DNA of 64,000 nt. Origin: Streptomyces olivoverticillatus (GTDB lineage Bacteria > Actinomycetota > Actinomycetes > Streptomycetales > Streptomycetaceae). A model generated the notes under the pieces. The model worked only from the letters and a program-made list of their open reading frames with translations, searched no databases and had not been told where the DNA came from. A program made the translations under genes and the position numbers. This document shows, in pieces, positions 31,882 through 41,469 of this stretch; the stretch's first letter is position 1; every line of letters starts with the position of its first letter. The stretch lies in NCBI RefSeq assembly GCF_014203555.1, contig NZ_JACHJH010000005.1, positions 38,126 to 102,125 on the forward strand, written 5' to 3'.

Positions 31882-33242
31882 ACCCCTCGCTGCACCACCT
31901 CGCGGCCGAGGATCTGTCGATGTTCGGCCGGGACCCGTGGTGGCTGGTCGTCGTCAAGGCGGTCTTCTGCTTCGCGTTCCTCATGGTGACCGTGCTCTTC
32001 TCCATCGTCTGGGAGCGCAAGGTCGTCGCCTGGATGCAGCTGCGCATCGGCCCCAACCGGCACGGGCCGTGGGGGATGCTGCAGTCGCTCGCGGACGGCA
32101 TCAAGCTGATGCTCAAGGAGGACGTGATCGTCCGCCGCGCCGACAAGGTCGTCTACCTGCTGGCGCCGGTCGTCGCGGCGATCCCGGCCTTCATGGCGAT
32201 CGCCGTGATCCCCTTCGGCCCGGCCGGAAACGAGATCTCGGTCTTCGGGCACCGCACGACGATGCAGCTGACGGACCTGCCGATCGCCGTCCTGTACATC
32301 TTCGCCGTCGCGTCCGTGGGCGTCTACGGCATCGTGCTGGCCGGCTGGTCCTCCGGCTCGACCTATCCGCTGCTGGGCGGGCTGCGCTCGTGCGCACAGA
32401 TGATCAGCTACGAGATCGCGATGGGCGCGGCCTTCGCCTCGGTCTTCCTCTACTCCGGCTCCATGTCCACGTCGGCGATCGTCGAGGCGCAGCACGACCG
32501 CTGGTACGTGCTGCTGCTGCCGGTCTCCTTCCTCGTCTACATCGCGACGATGGTGGGCGAGACCAACCGTGCCCCCTTCGACATGCCGGAGTCCGAAGGC
32601 GATCTGGTCGGCGGCTTCAACACCGAGTACTCCTCGATCAAGTTCGCGATGTTCATGCTCGCCGAGTACGTGAACATGGTGACGGTCTCGGCGGTCGCGA
32701 CCACCCTCTTCCTGGGCGGCTGGCAGGCCCCGTACCCGCTGTCCCTGTGGGAGGGCGCCAACCACGGCTGGTGGCCGCTGCTCTGGTTCGTCGTCAAGGT
32801 GCAGCTGCTGCTGTTCTTCTTCATCTGGCTGCGCGGCACGCTGCCCCGGGTGCGCTACGACCAGCTGATGAAGCTGGGATGGAAGGTGCTCATCCCGGTG
32901 TCGGTGACGTGGCTGATGCTCGTCGCCACCGTGCGGGCGCTGCGCAACGAGAACTACGGCTTCCAGAGCATCGTGCTCTACGTCGGCGGCGCGCTGCTGG
33001 CGGTGCTGCTGCTGTCCTTCGTCGTCGACGTCTTCCGCGACCGCGACGGCAGGCGGGGCGCCGAGCCGGCCGACGGCCCGCCGCCCGCCTTCGACCCGAT
33101 GGCGGGCGGATTCCCGGTGCCGCCGATGCCCGGCCAGAGCCTGCCGCCGGTGCCCCGGCGCAGGCCGCGCGGGGATCGCGAGCTCATTGTCAGTGGCGGA
33201 GTGGATACTCTGAGTGACGGAAAGGAGGGCGGCCGTGTCTGA
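31878..33242 (+). CDS. nuoH: NADH-quinone oxidoreductase subunit H
   Basis: 454 residues with about eight membrane spans. The family segments ERKVVAWMQLRIGPNRHGP and MVGETNRAPFDMPESEGDLV border the quinone channel. A polar Pro-rich C-terminal extension of about 60 residues (PPPAFDPMAGGFPVPPMP) follows the last helix. GTG start overlaps the nuoG stop. The frame runs 8 bases into nuoI. Confidence 0.95.
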   Translation: MNPSLHHLAAEDLSMFGRDPWWLVVVKAVFCFAFLMVTVLFSIVWERKVVAWMQLRIGPNRHGPWGMLQSLADGIKLMLKEDVIVRRADKVVYLLAPVVAAIPAFMAIAVIPFGPAGNEISVFGHRTTMQLTDLPIAVLYIFAVASVGVYGIVLAGWSSGSTYPLLGGLRSCAQMISYEIAMGAAFASVFLYSGSMSTSAIVEAQHDRWYVLLLPVSFLVYIATMVGETNRAPFDMPESEGDLVGGFNTEYSSIKFAMFMLAEYVNMVTVSAVATTLFLGGWQAPYPLSLWEGANHGWWPLLWFVVKVQLLLFFFIWLRGTLPRVRYDQLMKLGWKVLIPVSVTWLMLVATVRALRNENYGFQSIVLYVGGALLAVLLLSFVVDVFRDRDGRRGAEPADGPPPAFDPMAGGFPVPPMPGQSLPPVPRRRPRGDRELIVSGGVDTLSDGKEGGRV

Positions 33243-33840
33243 CCGGTCTTCCCGGCCCCCGCTGCAGAACCCCGTCGCCGGCTTCGGCGTGACCTTCAAG
33301 GCCATGTTCAAGAAGCGGCTGACGGAGCAGTACCCGGAGGAGAAGAAGCACACCGCGCCGCGCTTCCACGGCCGCCATCAGCTCAACCGGCACCCCGACG
33401 GCCTGGAGAAGTGCATCGGCTGCGAGCTGTGCGCCTGGGCCTGCCCGGCCGACGCGATCTACGTCGAGGGAGCGGACAACACCGACGAGGAGCGCTACTC
33501 GCCGGGCGAGCGCTACGGCCGCGTCTACCAGATCAACTACCTGCGCTGCATCCTGTGCGGCCTGTGCGTCGAGGCCTGCCCCACCCGCGCGCTCACGATG
33601 ACCAACGAGTACGAACTGGCCGACGCCAGCCGCGAGTCACTGATCTACACCAAGGAGCAGCTGCTCGCCGGGCTCGACGAGCGCATGGTCGACACCCCGC
33701 ACGCGATCTATCCCGGCATGACCGAAGAGGACTACTACCGGGGCCTGGTGACGGGCGCCGCGCCGGGCACCGTCCGGCAGCCGGCCCGCTCCCAGGGCGA
33801 GCGGCCGCAGGAGGACCACGAGGAAGGGGTGGAGGCATGA
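33235..33840 (+). CDS. nuoI: NADH-quinone oxidoreductase subunit I
   Basis: 201 residues with two 4Fe-4S ferredoxin motifs, CIGCELCAWACPA near residue 58 and CILCGLCVEACPTRA near 104 (clusters N6a and N6b). Start at GTG (VSDRSSRPPLQ), preceded by AAAGGAGGG and overlapping nuoH by 8 bases. The longer in-frame reading would hide that ribosome site. The C-terminal 30 residues are polar. Confidence 0.95.
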   Translation: MSDRSSRPPLQNPVAGFGVTFKAMFKKRLTEQYPEEKKHTAPRFHGRHQLNRHPDGLEKCIGCELCAWACPADAIYVEGADNTDEERYSPGERYGRVYQINYLRCILCGLCVEACPTRALTMTNEYELADASRESLIYTKEQLLAGLDERMVDTPHAIYPGMTEEDYYRGLVTGAAPGTVRQPARSQGERPQEDHEEGVEA

Positions 33841-34664
33841 ACGCTGCCGCCACCGCCTCGATGACGTCGACGGGCGAAGCGGTCCAGTTCTGGATCCTGG
33901 CCGTCGTCGCCACGGGCGGCGCGCTGGGCACGGTGCTGATGAGGAAGGCCGTGCACAGCGCCCTGTCGCTGGCCGGCACGATGATCGTGCTCGCGGTCTT
34001 CTACCTGGCCAACGGCGCGTATTTCCTCGGCGTCGTCCAGATCATCGTCTACACCGGCGCGATCATGATGCTGTTCCTGTTCGTGGTGATGCTCGTGGGC
34101 GTCACCGCCGCGGACTCCCTCAAGGAGACGATCCGCGGGCAGCGGTGGCTGGCCGCGCTGTGCGCCCTGGGGTTCGGCGTCCTGCTGTTCGCCGGCATCG
34201 CCAACGCCTCGCTGCGCAGCTTCGACGGGCTCGGCCAGGCCAACTCCGGGGGCAACGTCCAGGGGATCGCCGCCCTGTTGTTCACCAAGTACGTCTTCGC
34301 CTTCGAAATCACCGGCGCCCTGCTGATCACCGCGGCAGTGGGGGCCATGGTCCTCACCCACCGCGAGCGCACCGAGCGCGCCCCCACGCAGCGCGAGCTG
34401 TCCGTGGCGCGGGTGCGCCGCGGCAAGCAGGTGCCGCCGCTGCCCGCCCCCGGCGTCTACGCCCGGCACAACGCGGTCGACGTCCCCGGCCTGCTGCCCG
34501 ACGGCACGCCCTCGGAGCTCACGGTCAACGCCACGCTGCGCGCCCGCGGCCAGATCCGCGACGTGTCGGCCGAGGCGCTGGGGGAGCTCGCGGCGCTGGA
34601 GCAGCGCTCGAGCGAGTGGCAGGGGCAGAAGCAGGGCGAGGGCCGGAAGGGAGCCGCCCAGTGA
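33837..34664 (+). CDS. nuoJ: NADH-quinone oxidoreductase subunit J
   Basis: 275 residues: five membrane spans in the first ~170 (FLGVVQIIVYTGAIMMLFLF is the characteristic third helix with a pi-bulge region), then a polar tail of about 100 residues, longer than in enterobacterial NuoJ. ATG overlaps the nuoI stop. Confidence 0.95.
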   Translation: MNAAATASMTSTGEAVQFWILAVVATGGALGTVLMRKAVHSALSLAGTMIVLAVFYLANGAYFLGVVQIIVYTGAIMMLFLFVVMLVGVTAADSLKETIRGQRWLAALCALGFGVLLFAGIANASLRSFDGLGQANSGGNVQGIAALLFTKYVFAFEITGALLITAAVGAMVLTHRERTERAPTQRELSVARVRRGKQVPPLPAPGVYARHNAVDVPGLLPDGTPSELTVNATLRARGQIRDVSAEALGELAALEQRSSEWQGQKQGEGRKGAAQ

Positions 34665-34960
34665 ACCCCGTCAACTACCTCTATCTGGCCGCCCTGCTGT
34701 TCACCGTCGGCGCGGCCGGAGTGCTCATCCGGCGGAACGCCATCGTGCTCTTCATGTGCATCGAGCTGATGCTGAACGCCTGCAACCTCGCGTTCGTCAC
34801 CTTCTCCCGGATGCACGGCAATCTCGACGGCCAGGTCATCGCCTTCTTCACGATGGTCGTGGCCGCCGCCGAAGTCGTCATCGGCCTCGCCATCATCGTG
34901 ACGATCTTCCGCTCCCGTCATTCGGCCTCGGTCGACGACTCCGGCCTGCTGAAGCTGTAA
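34661..34960 (+). CDS. nuoK: NADH-quinone oxidoreductase subunit K
   Basis: 99 residues, three membrane spans, with the conserved Glu residues in FMCIELMLNACNLAF and VAAAEVVIGLAIIV that form part of the proton path. GTG overlaps the nuoJ stop. Confidence 0.96.
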   Translation: MNPVNYLYLAALLFTVGAAGVLIRRNAIVLFMCIELMLNACNLAFVTFSRMHGNLDGQVIAFFTMVVAAAEVVIGLAIIVTIFRSRHSASVDDSGLLKL

Positions 34961-34973
34961 GGGGACACTGACG

Positions 34974-36911
34974 GTGGAAAACCTCATCGGATTGCTCGTC
35001 CTTGCCCCTTTGCTGGGCGCGGCCGTGCTGCTGTGCGGCGGGCGCAGGCTGGACCGCGCCGGGCACTGGGTCGGCACGCTGCTCGCGGCCGTGTCCTTCG
35101 TCATCGGCGTGGTGCTCTTCGCGTACCTGCTGGGCAGGAGCGGCGACGACCGGGAGCTGGGCGTCACGGTGTTCAGCTGGGTGCCCGTCGGCGGCTTCCG
35201 CGCCGACGTGGGCTTCCAGCTCGACCAGCTGTCGATGACCTTCGTGCTGCTGATCACGGGCGTCGGCTCGCTGATCCACCTCTACTCGGTCGGCTACATG
35301 GCCCATGACGAGCGGCGGCGCCGGTTCTTCGGCTACCTCAACCTCTTCCTGGCCGCGATGCTGCTGCTGGTCCTGGCCGACAACTACCTGCTGCTTTACG
35401 TGGGCTGGGAGGGCGTCGGCCTGGCCTCGTTCCTGCTGATCGGCTTCTGGCAGCACAAGCCGAGCGCGGCCACGGCGGCGAAGAAGGCGTTCCTGGTCAA
35501 CCGCGTGGGCGACATGGGCCTTTCGATCGCCATCATGCTGATGTTCACCACCTTCGGCACCTTCGCCTTCGGCCCCGTCCTCGGCGGCGCGGACGGCGCG
35601 GGCGAGGGGCGGCTGACCGCGATCGGGCTGATGCTGCTGCTGGCCGCCTGCGGCAAGTCCGCCCAGGTGCCGCTGCAGTCCTGGCTCGGCGATGCGATGG
35701 AGGGCCCGACGCCCGTCTCGGCGCTGATCCACGCGGCCACGATGGTCACGGCCGGGGTCTATCTGATCGTCCGCTCCGGGGCCATTTTCGAGGGCGCGCC
35801 GGACGCCCAGACGGCCGTGGTCACGGTCGGTGCGGTCACGCTGCTCTTCGGTGCGATCGTCGGTTGCGCGAAGGACGACATCAAGAAGGCCCTCGCGGGC
35901 TCGACCATGTCCCAGATCGGCTACATGATCCTCGCCGCCGGGCTGGGCCCCGTCGGCTACGTCTTCGCGATCATGCACCTGGTGACGCACGGCTTCTTCA
36001 AGGCCGGCCTCTTCCTCGGCGCGGGTTCCGTCATGCATGCCATGGACGACGAGGTCGACATGCGGCACTACGGCGGCCTGCGGACATACATGCCGATCAC
36101 CTTCGTCACCTTCGGCCTCGGCTATCTGGCCATCATCGGCTTTCCCGGCCTGTCCGGCTTCTTCTCCAAGGACAAGATCATCGAGGCGGCCTTCGCCAAG
36201 GGCGGCACCGAGGGCTGGATCCTGGGCGGGGCGGCGCTGCTGGGCGCGGCCATCACCGCCTACTACATGACGCGCGTCATGCTGATGACCTTCTTCGGCG
36301 AGAAGCGCTGGCAGCCCGCCCCCTCCCCGGCGGAGCCCGGCGCCGAGCCCGCGGCCGCGCACGGCGCGGGCGAGCTGCCCCACCCGCACGAGGCGCCGAG
36401 GACCATGACCGTCCCGATGATCGTCCTCGCCGTCGGATCGGTCTTCGCCGGCGGCCTGTTCACGGTGAACAATGCCTTCGTGAAGTGGCTGGAGCCCGTC
36501 ACCGGCCACGAGGAGGGCCACTCTCCCGTCAGCGCGCTCACGGTCACCGCGGCCACCATGGCCGTCCTCGTCGTGGGCGTGGCGCTCGCCTGGGCGCAGT
36601 ACGGGCGCAGGCCGGTGCCGGTCACCGCGCCGCGCGGCTCGCTGCTCACCCGGGCGGCCCGCCGCGACCTCCTCCAGGACGACTTCAACCACGTGGTGCT
36701 GGTCCGCGGCGGCGAACACCTCACCCGCAGCCTTGTCTACGTCGACCACACCGTGGTCGACGGCGTGGTCAACGGCACCGCCGCCTCCGTCGGCGGCCTG
36801 TCGGGCCGGATGCGCAAGCTGCAGAACGGCTACGCCCGGTCGTACGCGGTCTCGATGTTCGGCGGCGCGGCGGTGCTCATCGCCGCCACCTTGCTGATGA
36901 GGGCGGTCTAG
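34974..36911 (+). CDS. nuoL: NADH-quinone oxidoreductase subunit L
   Basis: 645 residues, the distal antiporter-like subunit. Key regions are NYLLLYVGWEGVGLASFLLIG (the TM5 Glu), a Lys in AAKKAFLVNRVGDMG, HAATMVTAGVYL and the later FSKDKIIEAAF. A His/Pro-rich linker near residue 460 precedes the lateral helix region. It starts 13 bases after nuoK with AAGGGGA upstream. Confidence 0.96.
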   Translation: MENLIGLLVLAPLLGAAVLLCGGRRLDRAGHWVGTLLAAVSFVIGVVLFAYLLGRSGDDRELGVTVFSWVPVGGFRADVGFQLDQLSMTFVLLITGVGSLIHLYSVGYMAHDERRRRFFGYLNLFLAAMLLLVLADNYLLLYVGWEGVGLASFLLIGFWQHKPSAATAAKKAFLVNRVGDMGLSIAIMLMFTTFGTFAFGPVLGGADGAGEGRLTAIGLMLLLAACGKSAQVPLQSWLGDAMEGPTPVSALIHAATMVTAGVYLIVRSGAIFEGAPDAQTAVVTVGAVTLLFGAIVGCAKDDIKKALAGSTMSQIGYMILAAGLGPVGYVFAIMHLVTHGFFKAGLFLGAGSVMHAMDDEVDMRHYGGLRTYMPITFVTFGLGYLAIIGFPGLSGFFSKDKIIEAAFAKGGTEGWILGGAALLGAAITAYYMTRVMLMTFFGEKRWQPAPSPAEPGAEPAAAHGAGELPHPHEAPRTMTVPMIVLAVGSVFAGGLFTVNNAFVKWLEPVTGHEEGHSPVSALTVTAATMAVLVVGVALAWAQYGRRPVPVTAPRGSLLTRAARRDLLQDDFNHVVLVRGGEHLTRSLVYVDHTVVDGVVNGTAASVGGLSGRMRKLQNGYARSYAVSMFGGAAVLIAATLLMRAV

Positions 36912-36913
36912 TC

Positions 36914-38539
36914 ATGTCATTTCCCCTGCTGACGCTCACCGCGGCCGTCCCTGCGCTCGGCGCGGTGGCCACGGCCGCCGTGCCGGCGGCGCGGCGCACC
37001 GCCGCCAAGTGGACGGCGCTGGCGTTCTCGCTGGCCACGCTGGTGCTCGCGGCGGTGCAGCTGGTGCGCTTCGCGCCGGGCGCCAAGGGCCCGTTCCAGC
37101 TCACCGAGTCGCACGCCTGGATCAAGGACTTCGGGGTCCGCTACGAGCTGGGCGTGGACGGCATCGCGGTGGCGCTGATCGCCCTGACCGCCGTACTGGT
37201 CCCGTTCGTGATCCTCGCGGGCTGGCACGACGCCGACCCCCTGGAGACCAAGAGCTCGCGCTGGCGGCCCACCCAGGGCTTCTTCGCCCTGATCCTCATG
37301 GTCGAGGCGATGGTGCTGATCGCCTTCGAGGCCACCGACGTCTTCCTCTTCTACATCTTCTTCGAAGCCATGCTCATCCCGATGTACTTCCTCATCGGCG
37401 GCTTCGGCGACCGGGCGGGGGAGCACGGCGAGGCCGAGACGGCGGCCCAGCGCTCGTACGCCGCGGTGAAGTTCCTGCTCTACAACCTCGCGGGCGGCCT
37501 GATCATGCTGGCCGCCGTCATCGGGCTGTACGCGGTCACCGCCCACCAGCTCGGCGCCGGCACCTTCTCGCTCCAGGAGATCACCCAGGCGCGGGCGGAC
37601 GGCAGGCTGGAGTTCGCGACCACCACCGAACGGGCGCTGTTCCTCGGCTTCTTCTTCGCCTTCGCGGTGAAGGCGCCGCTGTGGCCGCTGCACACCTGGC
37701 TGCCCAACGCCATGGGCGAGGCCACCGCGCCCGTGGCCGTGCTGATCACGGCGGTGGTCGACAAGGTCGGCACCTTCGCGATGCTCCGCTTCTGCCTCCA
37801 GCTCTTCCCCGAGGCGTCGAAGTGGGCGACGCCGGCGATCCTCGTGCTGTCGCTGGTGAGCATCCTCTACGGGGCGCTGCTGGCCGTGGGGCAGCGGGAC
37901 ATCAAGCGGCTGATCGCCTATGCCTCGATCTCGCACTTCGGCTTCATCATCCTGGGCATCTTCGCGATGACCACCCAGGGCCAGAGCGGCGCGACGCTCT
38001 ACATGGTCAACCACGGCATCTCCACCGCCGCGTTGATGCTCGTCGCGGGCTTCCTGATCTCCCGGCGCGGCTCGCGGCTCATCGCCGACTACGGCGGCGT
38101 GCAGAAGGTGGCGCCGGTGCTCGCGGGCACCTTCCTGGTGAGCGGCCTGGCCACGCTCTCGCTGCCGGGGCTCGCGCCGTTCGTCTCCGAATTCCTGGTG
38201 CTGGTCGGCACGTTCACCCGGCACCCGGTCATCGGGGGCATCGCGACGCTGGGCATCGTGCTCGCCGCGCTGTACGTGCTGGTGCTCTACCAGCGCACGA
38301 TGACCGGCCCCGTGCGCGAACAGGTGCGCCGGATGCCCGACCTCAGGGCGCGGGAGCTGGCCGTGGTGGCGCCGCTGATCGCGCTGCTGCTGTTCCTCGG
38401 CGTCTACCCCAAACCGCTGACGAAGATCGTCAATCCGGCGGTCGAGCACACGATGTCGCAGGTGCACAAGACGGACCCGCGGCCCGACGTGCCCGTGAAA
38501 GCCCCCGTGACAGCCCATGACGTGGAGGCCGCGAAGTGA
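36914..38539 (+). CDS. nuoM: NADH-quinone oxidoreductase subunit M
   Basis: 541 residues, antiporter-like proton channel subunit. Contains FFEAMLIPMYFLIGGFG with the TM5 Glu, KAPLWPLHTWLPNAMGEAT and the Lys in IKRLIAYASISHFGFI. Starts 2 bases after the nuoL stop region and overlaps nuoN by 4 bases. Confidence 0.96.
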   Translation: MSFPLLTLTAAVPALGAVATAAVPAARRTAAKWTALAFSLATLVLAAVQLVRFAPGAKGPFQLTESHAWIKDFGVRYELGVDGIAVALIALTAVLVPFVILAGWHDADPLETKSSRWRPTQGFFALILMVEAMVLIAFEATDVFLFYIFFEAMLIPMYFLIGGFGDRAGEHGEAETAAQRSYAAVKFLLYNLAGGLIMLAAVIGLYAVTAHQLGAGTFSLQEITQARADGRLEFATTTERALFLGFFFAFAVKAPLWPLHTWLPNAMGEATAPVAVLITAVVDKVGTFAMLRFCLQLFPEASKWATPAILVLSLVSILYGALLAVGQRDIKRLIAYASISHFGFIILGIFAMTTQGQSGATLYMVNHGISTAALMLVAGFLISRRGSRLIADYGGVQKVAPVLAGTFLVSGLATLSLPGLAPFVSEFLVLVGTFTRHPVIGGIATLGIVLAALYVLVLYQRTMTGPVREQVRRMPDLRARELAVVAPLIALLLFLGVYPKPLTKIVNPAVEHTMSQVHKTDPRPDVPVKAPVTAHDVEAAK

Positions 38540-40188
38540 GCCACGCAGCATCTGTCCACAGCCTGTGGACACTGGCGGCCGACGCGCCGAAGAAGATCCC
38601 CGGGCCGCACATCGAGTACGCCCAGCTGGCGCCGGTGCTCATCGTGCTCGGCGCCGCCCTGCTGGGCGTCCTCGTCGAGGCGTTCCTGCCGCGCCGCGCC
38701 CGCTACCACGCCCAGGTCCTGCTGACCGTGGTCGGCCTGGCCGCCGCCTTCGCCTCCGTGGTCGCCCTGGCCGTCGGCGGCTACGCCCACGACAAGGCGC
38801 ACGTCGCAGCCATGGGCGCCGTCGCCGTCGACGGGCCGGCGCTCTTCCTCCAGGGCACCGTCCTGCTCGTCGGCCTCGTCGCCGTCTTCACCTTCGCCGA
38901 GCGGCGCCTGGACCCGGCCGTGCAGGGAAGGCCGGTGGACTCCTTCGCCGCGCAGGCCGGTGCCGTGCCGGGCGGCGACGCCGAGCAGCGCGCGGTCATG
39001 GCGGGCTTCGTGACCACCGAGGTCTTCCCCGTCCTCCTCTTCGCGATCGGCGGCATGCTGGTCTTCCCCGCCGCCAACGACCTGCTGACGCTCTTCGTCG
39101 CGCTGGAGGTCTTCTCGCTCCCCCTGTACGTGCTGTGCGCCCTCGCCCGCCGCCAGCGGCTGCTCTCGCAGGAAGCGGCCGTCAAGTACTTCCTGCTGGG
39201 CGCCTTCTCCTCGGCGTTCCTGCTGTTCGGCGTGGCGCTGCTGTACGGCTACGCGGGCACGGTCACCTACGCGGGCATCGCCGACGTGGTGAGCGGCAAC
39301 GTCCAGACGCCCGGCCCGGCGCTCGCCGACACGATGGGCAACGACGCACTGCTCCTCGTCGGCGGAGCCATGGTGCTGATGGGGCTGCTGTTCAAGGTGG
39401 GTGCGGTGCCGTTCCACATGTGGACGCCCGACGTCTATCAGGGCGCCCCCACGCCGGTCACCGGCTTCATGGCCGCCGCCACCAAGGTCGCCGCCTTCGG
39501 CGCGCTGCTGCGGCTGCTGTACGTCGTCCTGCCCGGCATGCGCTGGGACTGGCGGCCGGTGATGTGGGGCGTCGCGATCGTCACCATGCTCGTGGGCGCC
39601 ATCGTGGCCGTCACCCAGACCGATGTGAAGCGGCTGCTGGCCTACTCCTCCATCGCCCACGCGGGGTTCATCCTCGCCGGTGTCATCGCCGTCAGCCCGG
39701 CCGGGGTGTCCTCGGTCCTCTTCTATCTGGCCGCGTACTCCTTCGTCACCCTCGGCGCGTTCGCGGTGGTCACGCTGGTGCGCGACGCCGGCGGAGAGGC
39801 CACGCACCTGTCCAAGTGGGCCGGGCTCGGGCGGCGTTCGCCGCTGGTGGCCGCGGTCTTCGCGGTCTTTCTGCTGGCCTTCGCGGGCATCCCGCTGACC
39901 AGCGGATTCGCGGGGAAGTTCGCGGTGTTCAAGGCGGCGGCGCAGGGCGGGGCGGCGCCGCTGGTGATCATCGGTGTGCTGTCGTCGGCGATCGCCGCGT
40001 TCTTCTACATCCGGGTGATCGTGCTGATGTTCTTCAGCGAGCCGAAGGCGGACGGCCCGACGGTCGCCGTGCCCAGCCCGGTGACGTCCGTGGCCATCGC
40101 ACTCGGCGTCATCGTCACCGTCGTCCTCGGCGTGGCCCCGCAGTACTTCCTGGACCTGGCCGGACAGGCCGCGGTGTTCGCGCGCTGA
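38536..40188 (+). CDS. nuoN: NADH-quinone oxidoreductase subunit N
   Basis: 550 residues, antiporter-like subunit with LFVALEVFSLPLYVLCALAR (TM5 Glu), KVGAVPFHMWTPDVYQGAP and DVKRLLAYSSIAHAGFI. GTG overlaps the nuoM stop. Last gene of the operon, followed by a strong hairpin. Confidence 0.96.
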   Translation: MSHAASVHSLWTLAADAPKKIPGPHIEYAQLAPVLIVLGAALLGVLVEAFLPRRARYHAQVLLTVVGLAAAFASVVALAVGGYAHDKAHVAAMGAVAVDGPALFLQGTVLLVGLVAVFTFAERRLDPAVQGRPVDSFAAQAGAVPGGDAEQRAVMAGFVTTEVFPVLLFAIGGMLVFPAANDLLTLFVALEVFSLPLYVLCALARRQRLLSQEAAVKYFLLGAFSSAFLLFGVALLYGYAGTVTYAGIADVVSGNVQTPGPALADTMGNDALLLVGGAMVLMGLLFKVGAVPFHMWTPDVYQGAPTPVTGFMAAATKVAAFGALLRLLYVVLPGMRWDWRPVMWGVAIVTMLVGAIVAVTQTDVKRLLAYSSIAHAGFILAGVIAVSPAGVSSVLFYLAAYSFVTLGAFAVVTLVRDAGGEATHLSKWAGLGRRSPLVAAVFAVFLLAFAGIPLTSGFAGKFAVFKAAAQGGAAPLVIIGVLSSAIAAFFYIRVIVLMFFSEPKADGPTVAVPSPVTSVAIALGVIVTVVLGVAPQYFLDLAGQAAVFAR

Positions 40189-40207
40189 GCGCCCGGTACG
40201 CAGACCG

Positions 40208-40240
40208 CCGCCCGGCACCCTTGCGCAGGGTGCCGGGCGG
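40208..40240 (+). terminator. nuo operon terminator (bidirectional)
   Basis: A 13-bp perfect stem CCGCCCGGCACCC/GGGTGCCGGGCGG around TTGCGCA lies between nuoN and the convergent lipoprotein gene. Confidence 0.85.
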
Positions 40241-40266
40241 CGGTGCGTGCGGTGCGATGCGGCGCG

Positions 40267-40776
40267 TCAGTGGCCGATCTTGCTCAGGTCGGGAAGCTGC
40301 CCGGCGCCGCCCGCCGCCCCGGCCCCGTCGGCCTTGACGAAGGTGTCCTTGCGGCCCGAAGCCCAGGAGACGGTGAGCGACTTGCCGTCCGAGCTCACGA
40401 TGGTGCCCTGGCTGCGGGTGGTGTCGCCGTCGTTGCACTTGAGGGTCAGGGTGACCGGCTTGGCGCTCTGGTTCACCTCACCCGGGCAGATGTGCTTGCC
40501 GTTGACGACCGCGCCCTTGGAGCCGTGGATGGACAGGCCCACGGCGCCGTCCGCGCTCTGGGCCGTGCCCCAGGCGCCGTCCACCGAGCCGGTCGTGCCA
40601 CCGGCGGGAGCGCTGCTCGCGCCACCCGCGGCGGGCGCGGCGGGCGCCTGCGAGCCGGCGGCCGCCGGAGGCGTCGCGGGCACCTTCTTGTCGCCGCCGT
40701 CGCTGCTCTTGCTGCAACCCGTCATCAGCACAGCGGCGAAGACCGCCGCCCCCGTGATCTGTACTGCCTTGCGCAC
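40267..40776 (-). CDS. Putative secreted lipoprotein, paralogue 1
   Basis: 169 residues with a lipoprotein signal: basic start, hydrophobic core and lipobox LMTGC (Cys21). A Pro/Ala/Gly linker of about 45 residues leads to a small beta-rich domain with two Cys (HICPGEVNQ, LKCNDGD). The neighbour at 40.8-41.4 kb has the same plan: lipobox, linker, CMGEARQS and LKCNGKQS, then WQNGR against WASGR here. They are therefore tandem paralogues. The function is unknown; the Cys pair probably forms a disulfide outside the cell. Confidence 0.82.
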   Translation of the reverse strand: MRKAVQITGAAVFAAVLMTGCSKSSDGGDKKVPATPPAAAGSQAPAAPAAGGASSAPAGGTTGSVDGAWGTAQSADGAVGLSIHGSKGAVVNGKHICPGEVNQSAKPVTLTLKCNDGDTTRSQGTIVSSDGKSLTVSWASGRKDTFVKADGAGAAGGAGQLPDLSKIGH

Positions 40777-40847
40777 GTGCGCCCTCTCGTCGTTTTCACC
40801 GTTTTATGGATCTGAACACGACAAGCTAGCAGCGGAACCGGGCCGGA

Positions 40848-41396
40848 TCATTCCGAGGGCCGCCCGGCGGGCGAAGTGGGAAAGTCATCCAGCTTGGGCA
40901 GTTCGACCTTGATGGCGCCCGGATTCTGAAGGGTGTTGATGCGCCCGTTCTGCCACGCCACCTTGATCGCCTTGCCGCCCGGCAGCAGGGCCGCCGTGCC
41001 GGAGATGGCGCTCTGCTTGCCGTTGCACTTGAGGTCCAGCGTGGCCGCGGACTCGGACTGCCGCGCCTCGCCCATGCAGGTGGACTCGGGGTCGGAGTAG
41101 ACGGCCGAGGTGCCGACGATGTGCATGCTCACCCCGTCCGAGGTGGTCGACACCCAGATGCCGTCGAACTTCTTTCCGTCCGGCTTCTGTTGGGAAGGGT
41201 TGGCCGAGGCGCCCGGGACGCCCGGGGCCACGATGCCCGGCCGTGAGGGATGTGCCGACGCCGTCGGCGAGGCGGACGGCTGCTGCGCCGCCGACGTCTC
41301 CCCGGCGCCCTTGCCGCCGCCCCCGCTCGTACCGCAACCCGTCACCAGCACGGCGGTTATGACCGCCGCCCCTGTCCACCGTGCCGCCTCGCGCAC
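40848..41396 (-). CDS. Putative secreted lipoprotein, paralogue 2
   Basis: 182 residues with lipobox LVTGC (Cys21), a Ser/Pro/Gly linker and a C-terminal domain related to the adjacent lipoprotein (FDGIWVSTTSDGVSMHIVG matched by VDGAWGTAQSADGAVGLSIHG; TLDLKCNGKQS matched by TLTLKCNDGDT). The two genes are 71 bases apart in the same direction. The proteins have diverged strongly outside the core, so the duplication is old. No known function. Confidence 0.82.
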   Translation of the reverse strand: MREAARWTGAAVITAVLVTGCGTSGGGGKGAGETSAAQQPSASPTASAHPSRPGIVAPGVPGASANPSQQKPDGKKFDGIWVSTTSDGVSMHIVGTSAVYSDPESTCMGEARQSESAATLDLKCNGKQSAISGTAALLPGGKAIKVAWQNGRINTLQNPGAIKVELPKLDDFPTSPAGRPSE

Positions 41397-41469
41397 CGCA
41401 TCTCCTCAGCCCGTCGCACCGAGCAGGCAAGCTAACAGGCCGCCTCCCGGGCGGCACAGCCCGACCGGC

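Noticed and set aside
30537..33353. 938-codon minus-strand frame opposite nuoG/nuoH
   Set aside because: GC-bias shadow of the nuo genes; no domain recognised.
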